Source of the DNA: Nitratiruptor sp.
GTDB taxonomy: Bacteria; Campylobacterota; Campylobacteria; Campylobacterales; Nitratiruptoraceae
Assembly (NCBI GenBank): GCA_015494595.1
Contig: WGAX01000059.1
Span: 1 to 26,885, forward strand
DNA length: 26,885 nt
Direction of reading: 5' to 3'
The notes below the pieces were generated by a model. The model ran no database searches and was not told the DNA's origin. It was given only the letters and a program-made list of their open reading frames with translations. Shown piece by piece: positions 1 through 8,285 of the stretch; the stretch's first letter is position 1; the number at the start of each line of letters is the position of its first letter. A program made the translations under genes and the position numbers.

Positions 1-501
1 GGGCGCACCAAGAGCGATTACTATGTAGCTGCAGTGACCAGAGCGTATAGGATGGCTATTGATGACTATTATGCCAGCAGTTTTGATGCTAGCAGATACC
101 AAGAGGAGCTTCACACCACCAAGCATCGAGGCTTTAGTGATGCCTATTTGGTGCATCGCCCATTTGAAAAAAGCGATACCCAAAAGCTTGATAGCTCTAT
201 AAGTGAGGGCACCCATCAAGTAAAAGCAGAAGTCACTGAAGATGGCCAGCACTTTCTTACAAAAGACAAGATCTGCAAAGGTGATACTTTAGAGATTGTA
301 GCACCTCTACAGAGCAAGATTGAGCCTTGCAAGAATGAAATAGGCGAGATTTTTCAAAGAGATGGAAGATGGTGGCTGCGGCTTGATAGAATTGAGGCAA
401 ACAGAGAGTATGAGTGTATCCATAGTGGTAATGTTAATCCTGTAAAACTTCCCTGCAAATTGCCTCCTTTTAGCTTTTTGAGGAATAAAATTGTCACTTA
501 A
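1..501 (+). CDS. U32-family (TrhP/YegQ-like) protein, C-terminal part only
   Basis: The frame is open from base 1 and ends in TAA at 499-501, so 166 C-terminal residues are visible and the start lies outside the window. The first residues, GRTKSDYYVAAVTRAYR, match the region where U32 'peptidases' carry a GRxKSxYYVAxVxRxYR-like segment, followed by a TKHRGFSDAY stretch and a small beta-rich C-terminal domain. Family knowledge: the YegQ/TrhP and RlhA subgroups act with prephenate and iron-sulfur chemistry in tRNA or rRNA hydroxylation rather than proteolysis. Which subgroup this one belongs to cannot be settled without the N-terminus. The last 11 bp overlap the next gene, indicating cotranscription. 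Confidence 0.8.
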   Translation, partial: GRTKSDYYVAAVTRAYRMAIDDYYASSFDASRYQEELHTTKHRGFSDAYLVHRPFEKSDTQKLDSSISEGTHQVKAEVTEDGQHFLTKDKICKGDTLEIVAPLQSKIEPCKNEIGEIFQRDGRWWLRLDRIEANREYECIHSGNVNPVKLPCKLPPFSFLRNKIVT

Positions 502-763
502 AGAGGTTTTACCTATCTGGTGGGCGTGGCAGTGGCGCGTATTGGTGGCGGTGCTGTTGGCAAATATTGCTATCGGACTGGTGCTGGGAGTGGTGAAGCT
601 TTTCTTACATATCTCTCAGCAAAACTTCATTATAATTACAAACCTTTTTTCCATTGCAATTACTATGTATGCGAGTATATATTTTTTAGCCTTTGTATTT
701 GAGAAGTTTCATATCTATGTGCCAAAAGCCGTTGATGAGTATAGAAAAGCTGCGATAAAGTAA
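491..763 (+). CDS. small two-helix inner-membrane protein, unknown function
   Basis: 90 residues, TTG start chosen because a TGAGG ribosome-binding site lies just upstream and it overlaps the U32 gene by 11 bp in the compact style of the locus. Two hydrophobic segments are visible (about residues 16-37 and 44-68), the N-terminus is Trp-rich (WWAWQW), and the C-terminus is charged (DEYRKAAIK). No enzymatic motif is seen. It lies between a U32 gene and purE with only a 10-bp gap to purE, so it is probably cotranscribed. I do not recognise a characterised family. Confidence 0.7.
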   Translation: MSLKEVLPIWWAWQWRVLVAVLLANIAIGLVLGVVKLFLHISQQNFIIITNLFSIAITMYASIYFLAFVFEKFHIYVPKAVDEYRKAAIK

Positions 764-773
764 AGGAGCCAAT

Positions 774-1283
774 GTGCGATTTATCTCAATTATTATGGGA
801 AGCAAGAGCGATTATGATGTGATGCTGGAGTGCTCGAAGATTTTGGATAAGTTTGGTGTACCCTATGAGCTTATAATTTCTAGCGCTCACAGAAGCCCCC
901 ACCGCACAAAAGAGTATGTGCTAAAAGCCGAAGAGAAAGGCGCAAAGGTCTTTATCTGTGCTGCTGGGATGGCTGCACATCTAGCAGGCGTGGTGGCAAG
1001 CCTCACTGTTAAGCCTGTTATAGGTGTGCCTATGAAGGGCGGTTTTATGGATGGTATGGATGCGCTTTTAAGCACTGTACAGATGCCAGCAGGTATGCCG
1101 GTAGCCACTGTAGCAGTTGGAAAAGCTGGAGCAGTGAATGCTGCCTATTTGGCTATGCAGATTTTGGCAATTGATGATGAGGAGTTAAAAGCAAAGCTGC
1201 AAGAGGATCGCCTTGCCAAAGCTAAGAAGGTGGAAGCAGATTCTAGTGAAGTGGAAGTGCTCATAGATGCTACTCAAGCCTGA
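774..1283 (+). CDS. purE: N5-carboxyaminoimidazole ribonucleotide mutase
   Basis: Class I PurE of de novo purine synthesis, which moves the carboxylate of N5-CAIR to carbon to give CAIR. 169 residues is the normal length. Visible motifs: GSKSDYDVM (9-17), the SAHRSP active-site segment (37-42, His39), AAGMAAHL (63-70) and GVPMKGG (84-90). The GTG start at 774 is set by an AAGGAG site at 763-768; the ATG at 772 is in another frame. No purK is in the window. The final 17 bp overlap the DUF89 gene, implying translational coupling. Confidence 0.96.
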   Translation: MRFISIIMGSKSDYDVMLECSKILDKFGVPYELIISSAHRSPHRTKEYVLKAEEKGAKVFICAAGMAAHLAGVVASLTVKPVIGVPMKGGFMDGMDALLSTVQMPAGMPVATVAVGKAGAVNAAYLAMQILAIDDEELKAKLQEDRLAKAKKVEADSSEVEVLIDATQA

Positions 1284-2136
1284 TTGCTTTAGCTGTCTGT
1301 ATGAGCAGGCTTTAAGGGTTGCTAAAGCTTTGGAGTGTGAGGAGCGTTGTGCAAAAAGTATGATGCAAGAGGCTGCTAAAGTGTTGGCTGCAATTGATGC
1401 AAACCAGACTCCACCAGAGGCAGCCGTGCCTCTGTATGCAAAATTGGCAGAGGTAGCAGGAGTTGAGGATGTGTATGCAAAACAAAAACAAAAAACTATC
1501 CAGCAGGCTTTGCCTTTTGTGCACTTAGCCAAAGAGAAGATTGCAAAGAGCTCTAAGCCTTTAGCCACTGCCCTTAAAGCAGCAGTTGCGGGCAATGTGA
1601 TCGATTTTGCTATGCAGGTGAGTTTTAAACTAGAAGAGGAGTTTGAAAAGATCTTTACTACACCCTTTGCTATCGATCATCAAGAGGCTTTTTTTAATAA
1701 ATTACAAAAAGCTCAAAGCTTAGTTATACTTGGTGATAATGTAGCAGAGCATCTATTTGATAAGCTTTTGATGCAAGAGATCAAAAGAGTATTTGATTTG
1801 GATATATACTACTTTGTAAGAGGCAAGCCAATTATTAATGATGTGACAATCAAAGAGGCAAAAGAAGCTAACCTAGATGAGGTGTGTAAGCTTATTGATA
1901 GCGGTGTAGATACGCCGGGCTTTGTATTTAGTCGAGCTAGCAAAGAGGCAAAGAGAATCTTTTTGAGAGCTGATGTAGTGTTAGCTAAGGGGATGGGTAA
2001 CTATGAGGTGATGGAGAGCAAAAAAGATGAGAGAGTCTATTTTTTGTTCAAAGTCAAATGTCAGGTGGTAGCTAGTCACATAGGCAAAAATGTAGGGGAT
2101 CTCATTTGTGCAAATTTAGCAAAGGAGGTAGAATGA
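1267..2136 (+). CDS. DUF89/ARMT1-like damage-control phosphatase
   Basis: 289 residues. DUF89 proteins are metal-dependent phosphatases proposed to remove damaged or overflow sugar phosphates and related metabolites; the substrate of this one is unknown. Seen: an N-terminal CFSC pair (Cys7, Cys10) typical of the short prokaryotic subgroup, AGNVIDF (108-114), the metal-binding GDN (156-158), NDVT (191-194), KGMGNYE (241-247) and FKVKC (261-265). ATG start inside the end of purE (17-bp overlap) and ATGA overlap with the following glutaredoxin, so the three are probably coexpressed. Confidence 0.85.
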   Translation: MLLKPDCFSCLYEQALRVAKALECEERCAKSMMQEAAKVLAAIDANQTPPEAAVPLYAKLAEVAGVEDVYAKQKQKTIQQALPFVHLAKEKIAKSSKPLATALKAAVAGNVIDFAMQVSFKLEEEFEKIFTTPFAIDHQEAFFNKLQKAQSLVILGDNVAEHLFDKLLMQEIKRVFDLDIYYFVRGKPIINDVTIKEAKEANLDEVCKLIDSGVDTPGFVFSRASKEAKRIFLRADVVLAKGMGNYEVMESKKDERVYFLFKVKCQVVASHIGKNVGDLICANLAKEVE

Positions 2137-2369
2137 GTCAAAAAAGAGTAGTGCTTTTTACAAGTCCAGGATGTGTTTGGTGTACAAGGGCAAAGCAGTT
2201 CTTTAGGAAAAATCAGATTAAATTCAAAGAGATCGATATTAGCAAAGATCAAAAGGCAGCTCAGGACTGCCTGCGCCACGGATGCAGAGGCGTACCTGTT
2301 GTATTGGTAGGGAGTCGTTGGATATGCGGCTTTGATCAGGCAAAAATCGAAAAAGAGCTTGGATTATGA
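2133..2369 (+). CDS. glutaredoxin-like thiol-disulfide protein
   Basis: 78 residues. Start taken at ATG 2133 because of a strong AAAGGAGGT site at 2121-2129; an in-frame GTG at 2106 would only add a non-family N-terminus. The thioredoxin fold is indicated by beta strand VVLFTSPG, redox motif CVWC (14-17), cis-proline segment GVPVV (53-57) and a terminal ICGFDQAKIEKEL helix with the GF/D glutathione-side motif. The CxxC form supports dithiol reduction, with glutathione or a thioredoxin-reductase-type partner not determined. ATGA overlaps on both sides (DUF89 and glyQ). Confidence 0.88.
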   Translation: MSQKRVVLFTSPGCVWCTRAKQFFRKNQIKFKEIDISKDQKAAQDCLRHGCRGVPVVLVGSRWICGFDQAKIEKELGL

Positions 2370-3250
2370 TTACCTTTAGCCAATTACTACTAAAACTGCA
2401 AGACTTCTGGGCGAAGCAGGGTTGCGTGATTGTGCAGCCCTATGACATACCAAGTGGGGCAGGCACTTTTCATCCAGCCACATTTTTAAAATCTCTCGAT
2501 CCCAAACCTTGGGCAACTGCTTATGTAGCTCCAAGTCGTAGACCCACTGATGGGCGCTATGGGCAAAATCCCAATAGGCTAGGAGCATACTATCAGTTTC
2601 AAGTACTTATCAAGCCAAGCCCAGCCAATATCCAAGAGCTCTATCTTAAAAGCCTAGAGGCGTTGGGGTTGCAGTGGCAAAAGCACGATATACGCTTTGT
2701 AGAAGATAACTGGGAGAGCCCTACTTTGGGAGCCTGGGGGCTTGGTTGGGAGGTGTGGCTTGATGGTATGGAGGTGACGCAGTTTACCTACTTTCAGCAG
2801 GTAGGCGGCTATGAGTGTGATCCTGTAGCGGTAGAGATTACCTATGGGACTGAGCGCTTGGCTATGTATCTGCAAGAAGTAGAGAGCGTTTTTGATATTG
2901 TCTGGAGCAGAGAAGATAACAAAGTAGTCACCTATGGGGATGTGCATCAAAGAAGTGAATATGAGTTTAGCCGATACAATTTTGAGATAGCCGATACGAA
3001 AATGCTTTTTGGCTGGTTTGAGGATGCAAGCAAAGAGTGCAAGAGATGCTTGGATCAGAAGCTTCCTCTACCAGCATACGATTACTGTCTGCTAGCAAGC
3101 CATATATTTAATACTTTAGATGCAAGAAAAGCTATTAGCGTTACCCAAAGACAAAACTATATATTAAAAGTAAGAGAGCTAGCCAAAGGGTGTGCTACAA
3201 TCTATAAAGAGAGCTTAGATGAGAGTCAAAGAGATTCTGTCTCTGCTTGA
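2366..3250 (+). CDS. glyQ: glycyl-tRNA synthetase alpha subunit
   Basis: 294 residues, full length for the alpha chain of the bacterial alpha2-beta2 glycyl-tRNA synthetase, which charges tRNA-Gly. The catalytic class II core is recognisable from QPYDIPSGAGTFHPATF (24-40), GRYGQNPNRLGAYYQFQV and the WEVWLDGMEVTQFTYFQQ region. The beta subunit glyS is not in the window. The start overlaps the glutaredoxin stop (ATGA), and the last 32 bp overlap the nif3-like gene. The order glyQ, nif3, zinc-ribbon protein, waaA matches what I recall from H. pylori (HP0960 down to HP0957). Confidence 0.97.
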   Translation: MITFSQLLLKLQDFWAKQGCVIVQPYDIPSGAGTFHPATFLKSLDPKPWATAYVAPSRRPTDGRYGQNPNRLGAYYQFQVLIKPSPANIQELYLKSLEALGLQWQKHDIRFVEDNWESPTLGAWGLGWEVWLDGMEVTQFTYFQQVGGYECDPVAVEITYGTERLAMYLQEVESVFDIVWSREDNKVVTYGDVHQRSEYEFSRYNFEIADTKMLFGWFEDASKECKRCLDQKLPLPAYDYCLLASHIFNTLDARKAISVTQRQNYILKVRELAKGCATIYKESLDESQRDSVSA

Positions 3251-3953
3251 TGAGATAAGCCCCTTTAGTCTGCAGGAGAGTTGGGATAATAGCGGTCTGC
3301 AGGTGGGCAGTTTTAATCAAAAGATTGAGAAGATTTTTCTCTGTATAGATGTAGATGAGGAGCTTATAGATACTTTACCTTCAAATTCCTTGCTTATTAC
3401 TCATCACCCTTTAATTTTTAGTAAACTACGCTCAATTGAGTTTAGCTCCTACCCATCAAAGCTTATAGCAAAGCTCATAAAAAAAGATATAGCTCTCATT
3501 GCTATGCATACCAACTTTGATAAAACCCATCTTAACCGCTATGTAGCCAAAAATGTGTTGCAAGTAGAGCCAGAATGCGAAGAGTTTATCTGCTATTTTG
3601 CAAGGAGTGTGGATTTCGATAAAGCTCTTCATTGGGTAAGTGAGGCTTTTGGCCTTGTAGCGCCTCGCTATGTAAGAGCGAAAGAGCAGATTGAGCGCAT
3701 TGCACTGACAACAGGCAGCGGTGGAGGACTTTTGGATTTTGTAAAGGCTGATCTTTTTTTGACAGGTGATCTCAAATATCACGATGCGATGAAAGCCAAG
3801 ATGCTTGGTATCAATATAATAGATATTGGCCATTTTGAGAGTGAGTGCTACTTTGGAGAGGCTTTAAAGGAGCAATTGCAAAGACGAGGAATTAAGGCTA
3901 TAATTGCATCAATTAAAAATCCGTTAGAGGTGGGTGATGAAAGAGTATATTGA
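3219..3953 (+). CDS. Nif3/DUF34 family metal-binding protein
   Basis: 244 residues, the short bacterial form. Family proteins form hexameric rings with a dinuclear metal site; they are annotated as GTP cyclohydrolase 1 type 2 homologues, but a physiological reaction is not firmly established. Metal-site motifs are present: THHP (61-64), MHTNFD (96-101) and GHFESE (204-209), plus QESWDNSGLQVG (19-30). The ATG at 3219 is used, overlapping glyQ by 32 bp, because the QESWDNSG segment sits at the normal distance from this start. The end overlaps the zinc-ribbon gene by 17 bp. Confidence 0.9.
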   Translation: MRVKEILSLLDEISPFSLQESWDNSGLQVGSFNQKIEKIFLCIDVDEELIDTLPSNSLLITHHPLIFSKLRSIEFSSYPSKLIAKLIKKDIALIAMHTNFDKTHLNRYVAKNVLQVEPECEEFICYFARSVDFDKALHWVSEAFGLVAPRYVRAKEQIERIALTTGSGGGLLDFVKADLFLTGDLKYHDAMKAKMLGINIIDIGHFESECYFGEALKEQLQRRGIKAIIASIKNPLEVGDERVY

Positions 3954-4650
3954 TGAGTTGGTAAAGCTGGCAAAGATTGATAAAGCCATTGATGATTTTA
4001 CTCCCAAAATGGCGCAGGTTGAGCAAAGACTCAAAAATGCGCAAAAAGAGCGTGATGAGATTGCCAAAATGATAGAGCAGTTGGAAAATGATATTAAAGA
4101 GTGTGAGCTTAAAAAAAGCAAAAATGAGCTGCATCTCAAAGAGCTTAGCGAAAAACTCCAAGAGCTTGAAAAAAAGAGTGCACAAGTAAAGACAGAAAAA
4201 GAGGTTAAAGCTCTGCAACTTGAAGAGGATATTGCAAAAGAGCAGATCAATTTTGCCAATGAAGAGATTGCAAGACTGGAAAATCTTTGCGAGACAAAAG
4301 AGGAGGAGATTGCAAGCTTTAAAGAGCGTCTCAAAGAGGCTGATGAGAAACTAGCAGAGCTCAAAAAGGAAGTAGAGCAGGAGCTGGAAGAATTAGAGAA
4401 GGAAAAAGAGGAGCTCTTTAGACAAAAGAGTGAGCTTATTGCGAAAATTCCTCAACAAATTCTCATCTTTTATGAGAAGATTCGCCGATGGGCAGGCAAT
4501 ACGGCAGTAGTGCCTGTGAGAAAACAGGCCTGTATGGGATGCTTTATGAAAATCAACGACAAAACCTATGCAAGTGTTATTAAAGGTGAGGAGATCACTA
4601 CTTGCCCACACTGCGGTAGAATCCTCTATTTAGAGGAAGAAGAGGCGTAA
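3937..4650 (+). CDS. coiled-coil C4 zinc-ribbon protein, HP0958/FlgZ-like
   Basis: 237 residues: a long antiparallel coiled coil (about 5-170, very Lys/Glu rich) followed by a C-terminal zinc ribbon with Cys199, Cys202, Cys223 and Cys226 (CMGC and CPHC). This architecture and the position between nif3 and waaA match H. pylori HP0958, reported to stabilise the sigma-54 factor RpoN and to bind flaA mRNA. Whether that flagellar role holds here is inference; a general RNA- or protein-binding role is possible. ATG 3937 is preferred over GTG 3934 by spacing from the AGAGG site. Confidence 0.85.
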   Translation: MKEYIDELVKLAKIDKAIDDFTPKMAQVEQRLKNAQKERDEIAKMIEQLENDIKECELKKSKNELHLKELSEKLQELEKKSAQVKTEKEVKALQLEEDIAKEQINFANEEIARLENLCETKEEEIASFKERLKEADEKLAELKKEVEQELEELEKEKEELFRQKSELIAKIPQQILIFYEKIRRWAGNTAVVPVRKQACMGCFMKINDKTYASVIKGEEITTCPHCGRILYLEEEEA

Positions 4651-4656
4651 AAAAGC

Positions 4657-5802
4657 GTGTTTGTCTACCTCTATACCTTTGTGGTATCGCTTTTTTATAT
4701 CCTCTCTTTACCGGCGCTTTTTGCGCTTAGCTTCAAACAAAAATATAGACGCTCAATTCCAGCAAGATTTCTCCTTTACAAAAATCCCCCTTTTAATAAA
4801 AATTCTATCTACTTTCACGCCTGCTCACTAGGCGAGACCAAAGCATTGGCGCCTTTAGTAGAGGAGTTTGAAGAGGTAAATATTAGTGTCATTACCCAAA
4901 CAGGCTTTGAAGTAGCAAGAAAATATCGTAATGCCAATGTGCGCTATCTTCCTTTTGAGCCACTGCTTTGGTGGTGGCTAAAGCCCCAAAAAGCAGTTGT
5001 GGTAATGGAGGCTGAGCTGTGGTATCTGCTCTTTTATCTCTCAAGAAAAAGAGGAGCAAAAACCTTTTTGATCAATGCTAGAATTAGTGATCGCTCATAT
5101 CCGCGCTACAAGCGTTTTGCGTGGCTTTATCGGCGTATCTTTGCCAATATCGATTATGTCTTTGCTCAAAGGGAGATTGATAAAGAGCGCCTGGAGCTTT
5201 TGGGGGCAAAAAATGTGAAGGTAGTGGGTAATATCAAGCTTTTGGGCAAGCCAAAAGTCACCAAACACTATACAAAAATTCGCCCCATTATCGTAGCAGC
5301 CAGCACCCACGATCCAGAAGAGGAGATCATTGCCACAGATTGGGTTATGAGCCAAAAAGATAAAACTACTCTTGTAGTTGTCCCTCGCCATCCTGAGCGT
5401 TTTGATGAGGTGGATGAGCTTTTAAGCCATATTGCCAAGCGAGAAGATTTGCGCTATCACAGACTTAGTCAAAAAGAGAGCTTAGATGCAGATATTGTGC
5501 TTGTGGATGTGATGGGAGAGCTTGTCAATCTCTACGCTGTAGCCGATTTAGTGATACTTGGAGGGAGTTTCGTACCAGTTGGTGGGCATAATCCCATTGA
5601 GCCTGCATTTTTTGGTGTGCCAATAGTCAGTGGTGAGCATATTTTCAACCAAAAAGAGTCTTATGCAGCAGTTAAGGGTATTGAGATCGTCGATACCTCC
5701 AAACTTCAAGAAGTTTTGCAAAAAAATATGTGGCAGCCAACAAAGATTGTAGCTTCATTTGATGCAAACAGAGTCTTAGGAGCAATTAAAAGTGTGGTAT
5801 GA
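4657..5802 (+). CDS. waaA: 3-deoxy-D-manno-octulosonic acid (Kdo) transferase
   Basis: 381 residues. WaaA/KdtA transfers Kdo from CMP-Kdo to lipid A precursor at the inner membrane in LPS core synthesis. An N-terminal hydrophobic anchor (residues 1-26) is followed by the GT-B fold: HACSLGE (54-60, with the expected catalytic Glu60), MEAELW (117-122), VPRHPERF (242-249) and the CMP-binding GGSFVPVGGHN (302-312). GTG start 6 bp after the preceding stop with AGAGG upstream. Ends with an 11-bp overlap of the DUF167 gene. Confidence 0.95.
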   Translation: MFVYLYTFVVSLFYILSLPALFALSFKQKYRRSIPARFLLYKNPPFNKNSIYFHACSLGETKALAPLVEEFEEVNISVITQTGFEVARKYRNANVRYLPFEPLLWWWLKPQKAVVVMEAELWYLLFYLSRKRGAKTFLINARISDRSYPRYKRFAWLYRRIFANIDYVFAQREIDKERLELLGAKNVKVVGNIKLLGKPKVTKHYTKIRPIIVAASTHDPEEEIIATDWVMSQKDKTTLVVVPRHPERFDEVDELLSHIAKREDLRYHRLSQKESLDADIVLVDVMGELVNLYAVADLVILGGSFVPVGGHNPIEPAFFGVPIVSGEHIFNQKESYAAVKGIEIVDTSKLQEVLQKNMWQPTKIVASFDANRVLGAIKSVV

Positions 5803-6082
5803 AATCAAAGAGAATTTTGTAATTTTTACAATCAAAGCTCAGCCAAACTCTAGCAAGAATAAAATAGCTGGGATTTTAGGCGATAGTCTTAAAATCAACA
5901 TCAAAGCCCCGGCAGTTGAAGGTGCCGCCAATAAAGAGCTTGTGAAATTCCTCTCCAAAACCTTTAAGGTGGCAAAAAGTGAAATTGAGTTTGTTAGTGG
6001 AGAGACGAGCAAGCAAAAACGCATCAAAATCCCACATAACGAGCTTGTTGAGCACTTCATTACCACTATGCAAGAAACTTAA
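5792..6082 (+). CDS. DUF167 (YggU-like) small protein
   Basis: 96 residues with the hallmark DUF167 pattern: AQPNSSKNKI (16-25), LKINIKAPAVEGAANKEL and VSGETSKQKRIKI. The family is small, globular, widely conserved and of unknown function. GTG start overlaps the waaA stop by 11 bp, with AGGAG upstream. It is the last gene of the block starting upstream of base 1, since a promoter follows before the next gene. Confidence 0.88.
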   Translation: MWYEIKENFVIFTIKAQPNSSKNKIAGILGDSLKINIKAPAVEGAANKELVKFLSKTFKVAKSEIEFVSGETSKQKRIKIPHNELVEHFITTMQET

Positions 6083-6094
6083 ATCAATTTAAGG

Positions 6095-6100
6095 TATAAT
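6095..6100 (+). promoter_or_regulatory. sigma-70-type -10 box for the pseudouridine synthase gene
   Basis: TATAAT in the context GGTATAATTGCG, 22 bp before the TTG start, with an AT-rich tract upstream as is usual for Campylobacterota promoters that lack a clear -35. Expected transcription start about 6107. Confidence 0.65.
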
Positions 6101-6122
6101 TGCGAAAAAATAAAGGAAGTGC

Positions 6123-6845
6123 TTGAGAGAGAAAGCCTATAAACTTTTGGCCAGACAGCTAGATATTTCCAATAAAAAGGCAAAAGAGCTTATTGATAGG
6201 GGTTTGGTATATGTTGGCAGTCGCAAAGTTATGATCGCAAGAGGTGAGCTGCCAGTTGGCACCAAGTTTAATGTGAAGAAATTACAAAAGCCAGAAATTA
6301 TATATGAAGATGAAAATATCGTAGCCATTAACAAGCCCCCATTTGTAGTAAGCGATGAGCTAGCGGGTGAATATGAGCTAATCCATCGCCTTGATAAAGA
6401 GACCAGCGGAGTATTGCTTTTGGCGAAAACAGAAGAGTTCAAGCAAAAAGCGGTTGAGGAGTTTAGGACGCAAAGAGTCTATAAAGAGTATGTAGCCTGG
6501 GTAGATGGCATTGTGGCACAAAGTTTTGAGGTGGATTATCCAATTCTTACTATTAAAAAGGGGGCTATTGCTAAATCGAAACTCTCAAAATCCAAAGGCA
6601 AGCCAGCCCACACCTATGTAGAGCCTTTGGAGATTCACGGCAAAAAGACAAAAGTAAAAGTAGTGATTAAAACGGGACGTACCCATCAGATTCGCTTGCA
6701 CTTAGCAAGAAGTGGACATCCCATACTGGGGGATAGGCTCTATGGAGGCAGAGAGTGGAAGAGGCTCATGCTGCATGCAAAAAAGATTGAGCTTTTGGGA
6801 TATAGTTTCGAAGCTTCTGAGCCAGAGGATTTTAGGATTGAGTGA
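6123..6845 (+). CDS. RluA-family RNA pseudouridine synthase
   Basis: 240 residues. An S4-like RNA-binding segment (ISNKKAKELIDRGLVYV, 15-31) precedes the catalytic domain with IHRLDKETSGVLLL (87-100; Asp91 is the expected nucleophile) and KTGRTHQIRLHLA further on. It isomerises specific uridines in rRNA or tRNA; the target (RluC-, RluD- or TruC-like) cannot be read from sequence. It is shorter than RluC/RluD. TTG start fixed by AAGGAAG at 6113-6119. In my recollection H. pylori has a similar gene next to waaA (HP0956), consistent with the neighbours here. Confidence 0.9.
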   Translation: MREKAYKLLARQLDISNKKAKELIDRGLVYVGSRKVMIARGELPVGTKFNVKKLQKPEIIYEDENIVAINKPPFVVSDELAGEYELIHRLDKETSGVLLLAKTEEFKQKAVEEFRTQRVYKEYVAWVDGIVAQSFEVDYPILTIKKGAIAKSKLSKSKGKPAHTYVEPLEIHGKKTKVKVVIKTGRTHQIRLHLARSGHPILGDRLYGGREWKRLMLHAKKIELLGYSFEASEPEDFRIE

Positions 6846-6883
6846 AGAATATTAAATTTAGCTAAAATTAATGATTTTTTAAG

Positions 6884-6889
6884 TAAAAT
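6884..6889 (+). promoter_or_regulatory. candidate -10 box upstream of ffh
   Basis: TAAAAT 31 bp before the ffh start in a 74-bp AT-rich gap (6846-6919). A similar TAAAAT lies at 6863-6868, so the exact box is uncertain. No -35 is evident. Confidence 0.4.
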
Positions 6890-6919
6890 TGCACACTCAA
6901 AAATAGTAAGGGGTAAGAT

Positions 6920-8275
6920 TTGTTTGAAGCGCTTTCAAACTCTTTTAATAGTGCACTAAAAAAGATCCGTTTCAAAGATGATGAGAAAGCTTTAAAGAAA
7001 GCTTTAACGGAGCTAAGAAAGAGTCTGCTTAAATCCGATGTGCACCATAAAGTTGTCAAAGAGCTTTTGCAGCGCGTAGAGATTGATACTAAAGCAAAAG
7101 GGATTGGTAGAGAGAGCTTTTTAGAGGCTCTTCAAAAAAATCTTACCCAAATTCTTACAGCCCCTGGCAAACAGGGCTTTGTCTATGCAACGCATCCTCC
7201 AACTGTAGTGCTTATGACGGGACTTCAAGGAAGTGGTAAAACTACAACTGCTGGCAAGCTTGCTAACTATTTGAAGCTAAGAGGCAAAAAGGTGCTTTTG
7301 GTGGCTGCCGATTTGCAAAGACTGGCTGCAGTGGAGCAGTTACGCCAGATTGCCGAGCAGATCGATGTGGACTTTTTTGGCAAAGAGGAGCAAAAGGATC
7401 CGGTAGCTATTGTCAAAGAGGCTTTGGCTCTAGCCAAAGAGAAGCTCTATGATGTAGTAATTATCGATACTGCTGGGCGTTTGGCAATTGATGAAGCGCT
7501 GATGCAGGAGTTAAAAGAGGTCAAAGAGGCAGCTAATCCTGATGAAGTCTTTTATGTAGCTGACTCTTTGACGGGTCAAGATGCAGTTAGAAGTGCAGCA
7601 AAGTTTAATGAAGAGATAGGCATTACAGGCGTTATTCTTACAAAGTATGATGGTGATAGCAAAGGTGGGGTGGCCTTGAGTTTAGCCCATCAGATCCATG
7701 TGCCTTTGCGATTTATCGGGACTGGCGAGAAGATGCCAGATCTGGAAGTTTTTATTCCAGAGCGAATTACTAGCCGATTAATGGGAGCAGGCGATATTGA
7801 GTCGTTAGCAGAAAAGACTGCAGCAGTTATTGATGAGAAGCAGGCAAAAAAGATTAGCAAAAAGATTGCCAAAGGAAAATTTAATTTTGAAGATTTTCTC
7901 GAGCAGCTAGAGTCCATTAAAAAGATGGGAAGTCTTAAAAACCTCATTGCTATGATCCCCGGTATGGGCAATATGGCAAAGGCTATAAAAGATTTGGATC
8001 TTGAAAACTCCAAAGAGATTAAAAAGATCAAAGCAATGATTAATTCTATGACGCCAAAAGAGCGAAAAGATCCTGATTTAATTCTTAAAAACAACTCCAG
8101 AAAGCGCCGTATCGCTCAAGGGGCGGGACTTTCCTTACAAGAGGTCAATAAGATCCTCAAGCAGTTTAATAATGCAGCCAAATTTGCTAAGAAGTTTGCT
8201 GGCAAAAAGGGTATGCAAGATATGCAAAATCTTATGAAACAGATGGGAGGCGGTGGAATCCCACCAGTTCGATAA
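6920..8275 (+). CDS. ffh: signal recognition particle GTPase Ffh
   Basis: 451 residues. Ffh binds 4.5S RNA and signal sequences and delivers ribosomes to FtsY at the membrane. Seen: N domain helices (1-90), G domain with GLQGSGKTT (101-109), DTAGR (183-187) and TKYDGDSKGG (241-250), and a Met-rich M domain with RKRRIAQGAG RNA-binding motif (394-403) and the C-terminal MQDMQNLMKQMGGGG. TTG start with AAGGGGT at 6908-6914. It heads the ffh-rpsP-khpA-rimM-trmD-rplS block, conserved in the phylum. Confidence 0.98.
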   Translation: MFEALSNSFNSALKKIRFKDDEKALKKALTELRKSLLKSDVHHKVVKELLQRVEIDTKAKGIGRESFLEALQKNLTQILTAPGKQGFVYATHPPTVVLMTGLQGSGKTTTAGKLANYLKLRGKKVLLVAADLQRLAAVEQLRQIAEQIDVDFFGKEEQKDPVAIVKEALALAKEKLYDVVIIDTAGRLAIDEALMQELKEVKEAANPDEVFYVADSLTGQDAVRSAAKFNEEIGITGVILTKYDGDSKGGVALSLAHQIHVPLRFIGTGEKMPDLEVFIPERITSRLMGAGDIESLAEKTAAVIDEKQAKKISKKIAKGKFNFEDFLEQLESIKKMGSLKNLIAMIPGMGNMAKAIKDLDLENSKEIKKIKAMINSMTPKERKDPDLILKNNSRKRRIAQGAGLSLQEVNKILKQFNNAAKFAKKFAGKKGMQDMQNLMKQMGGGGIPPVR

Positions 8276-8285
8276 TGTTTTGACT

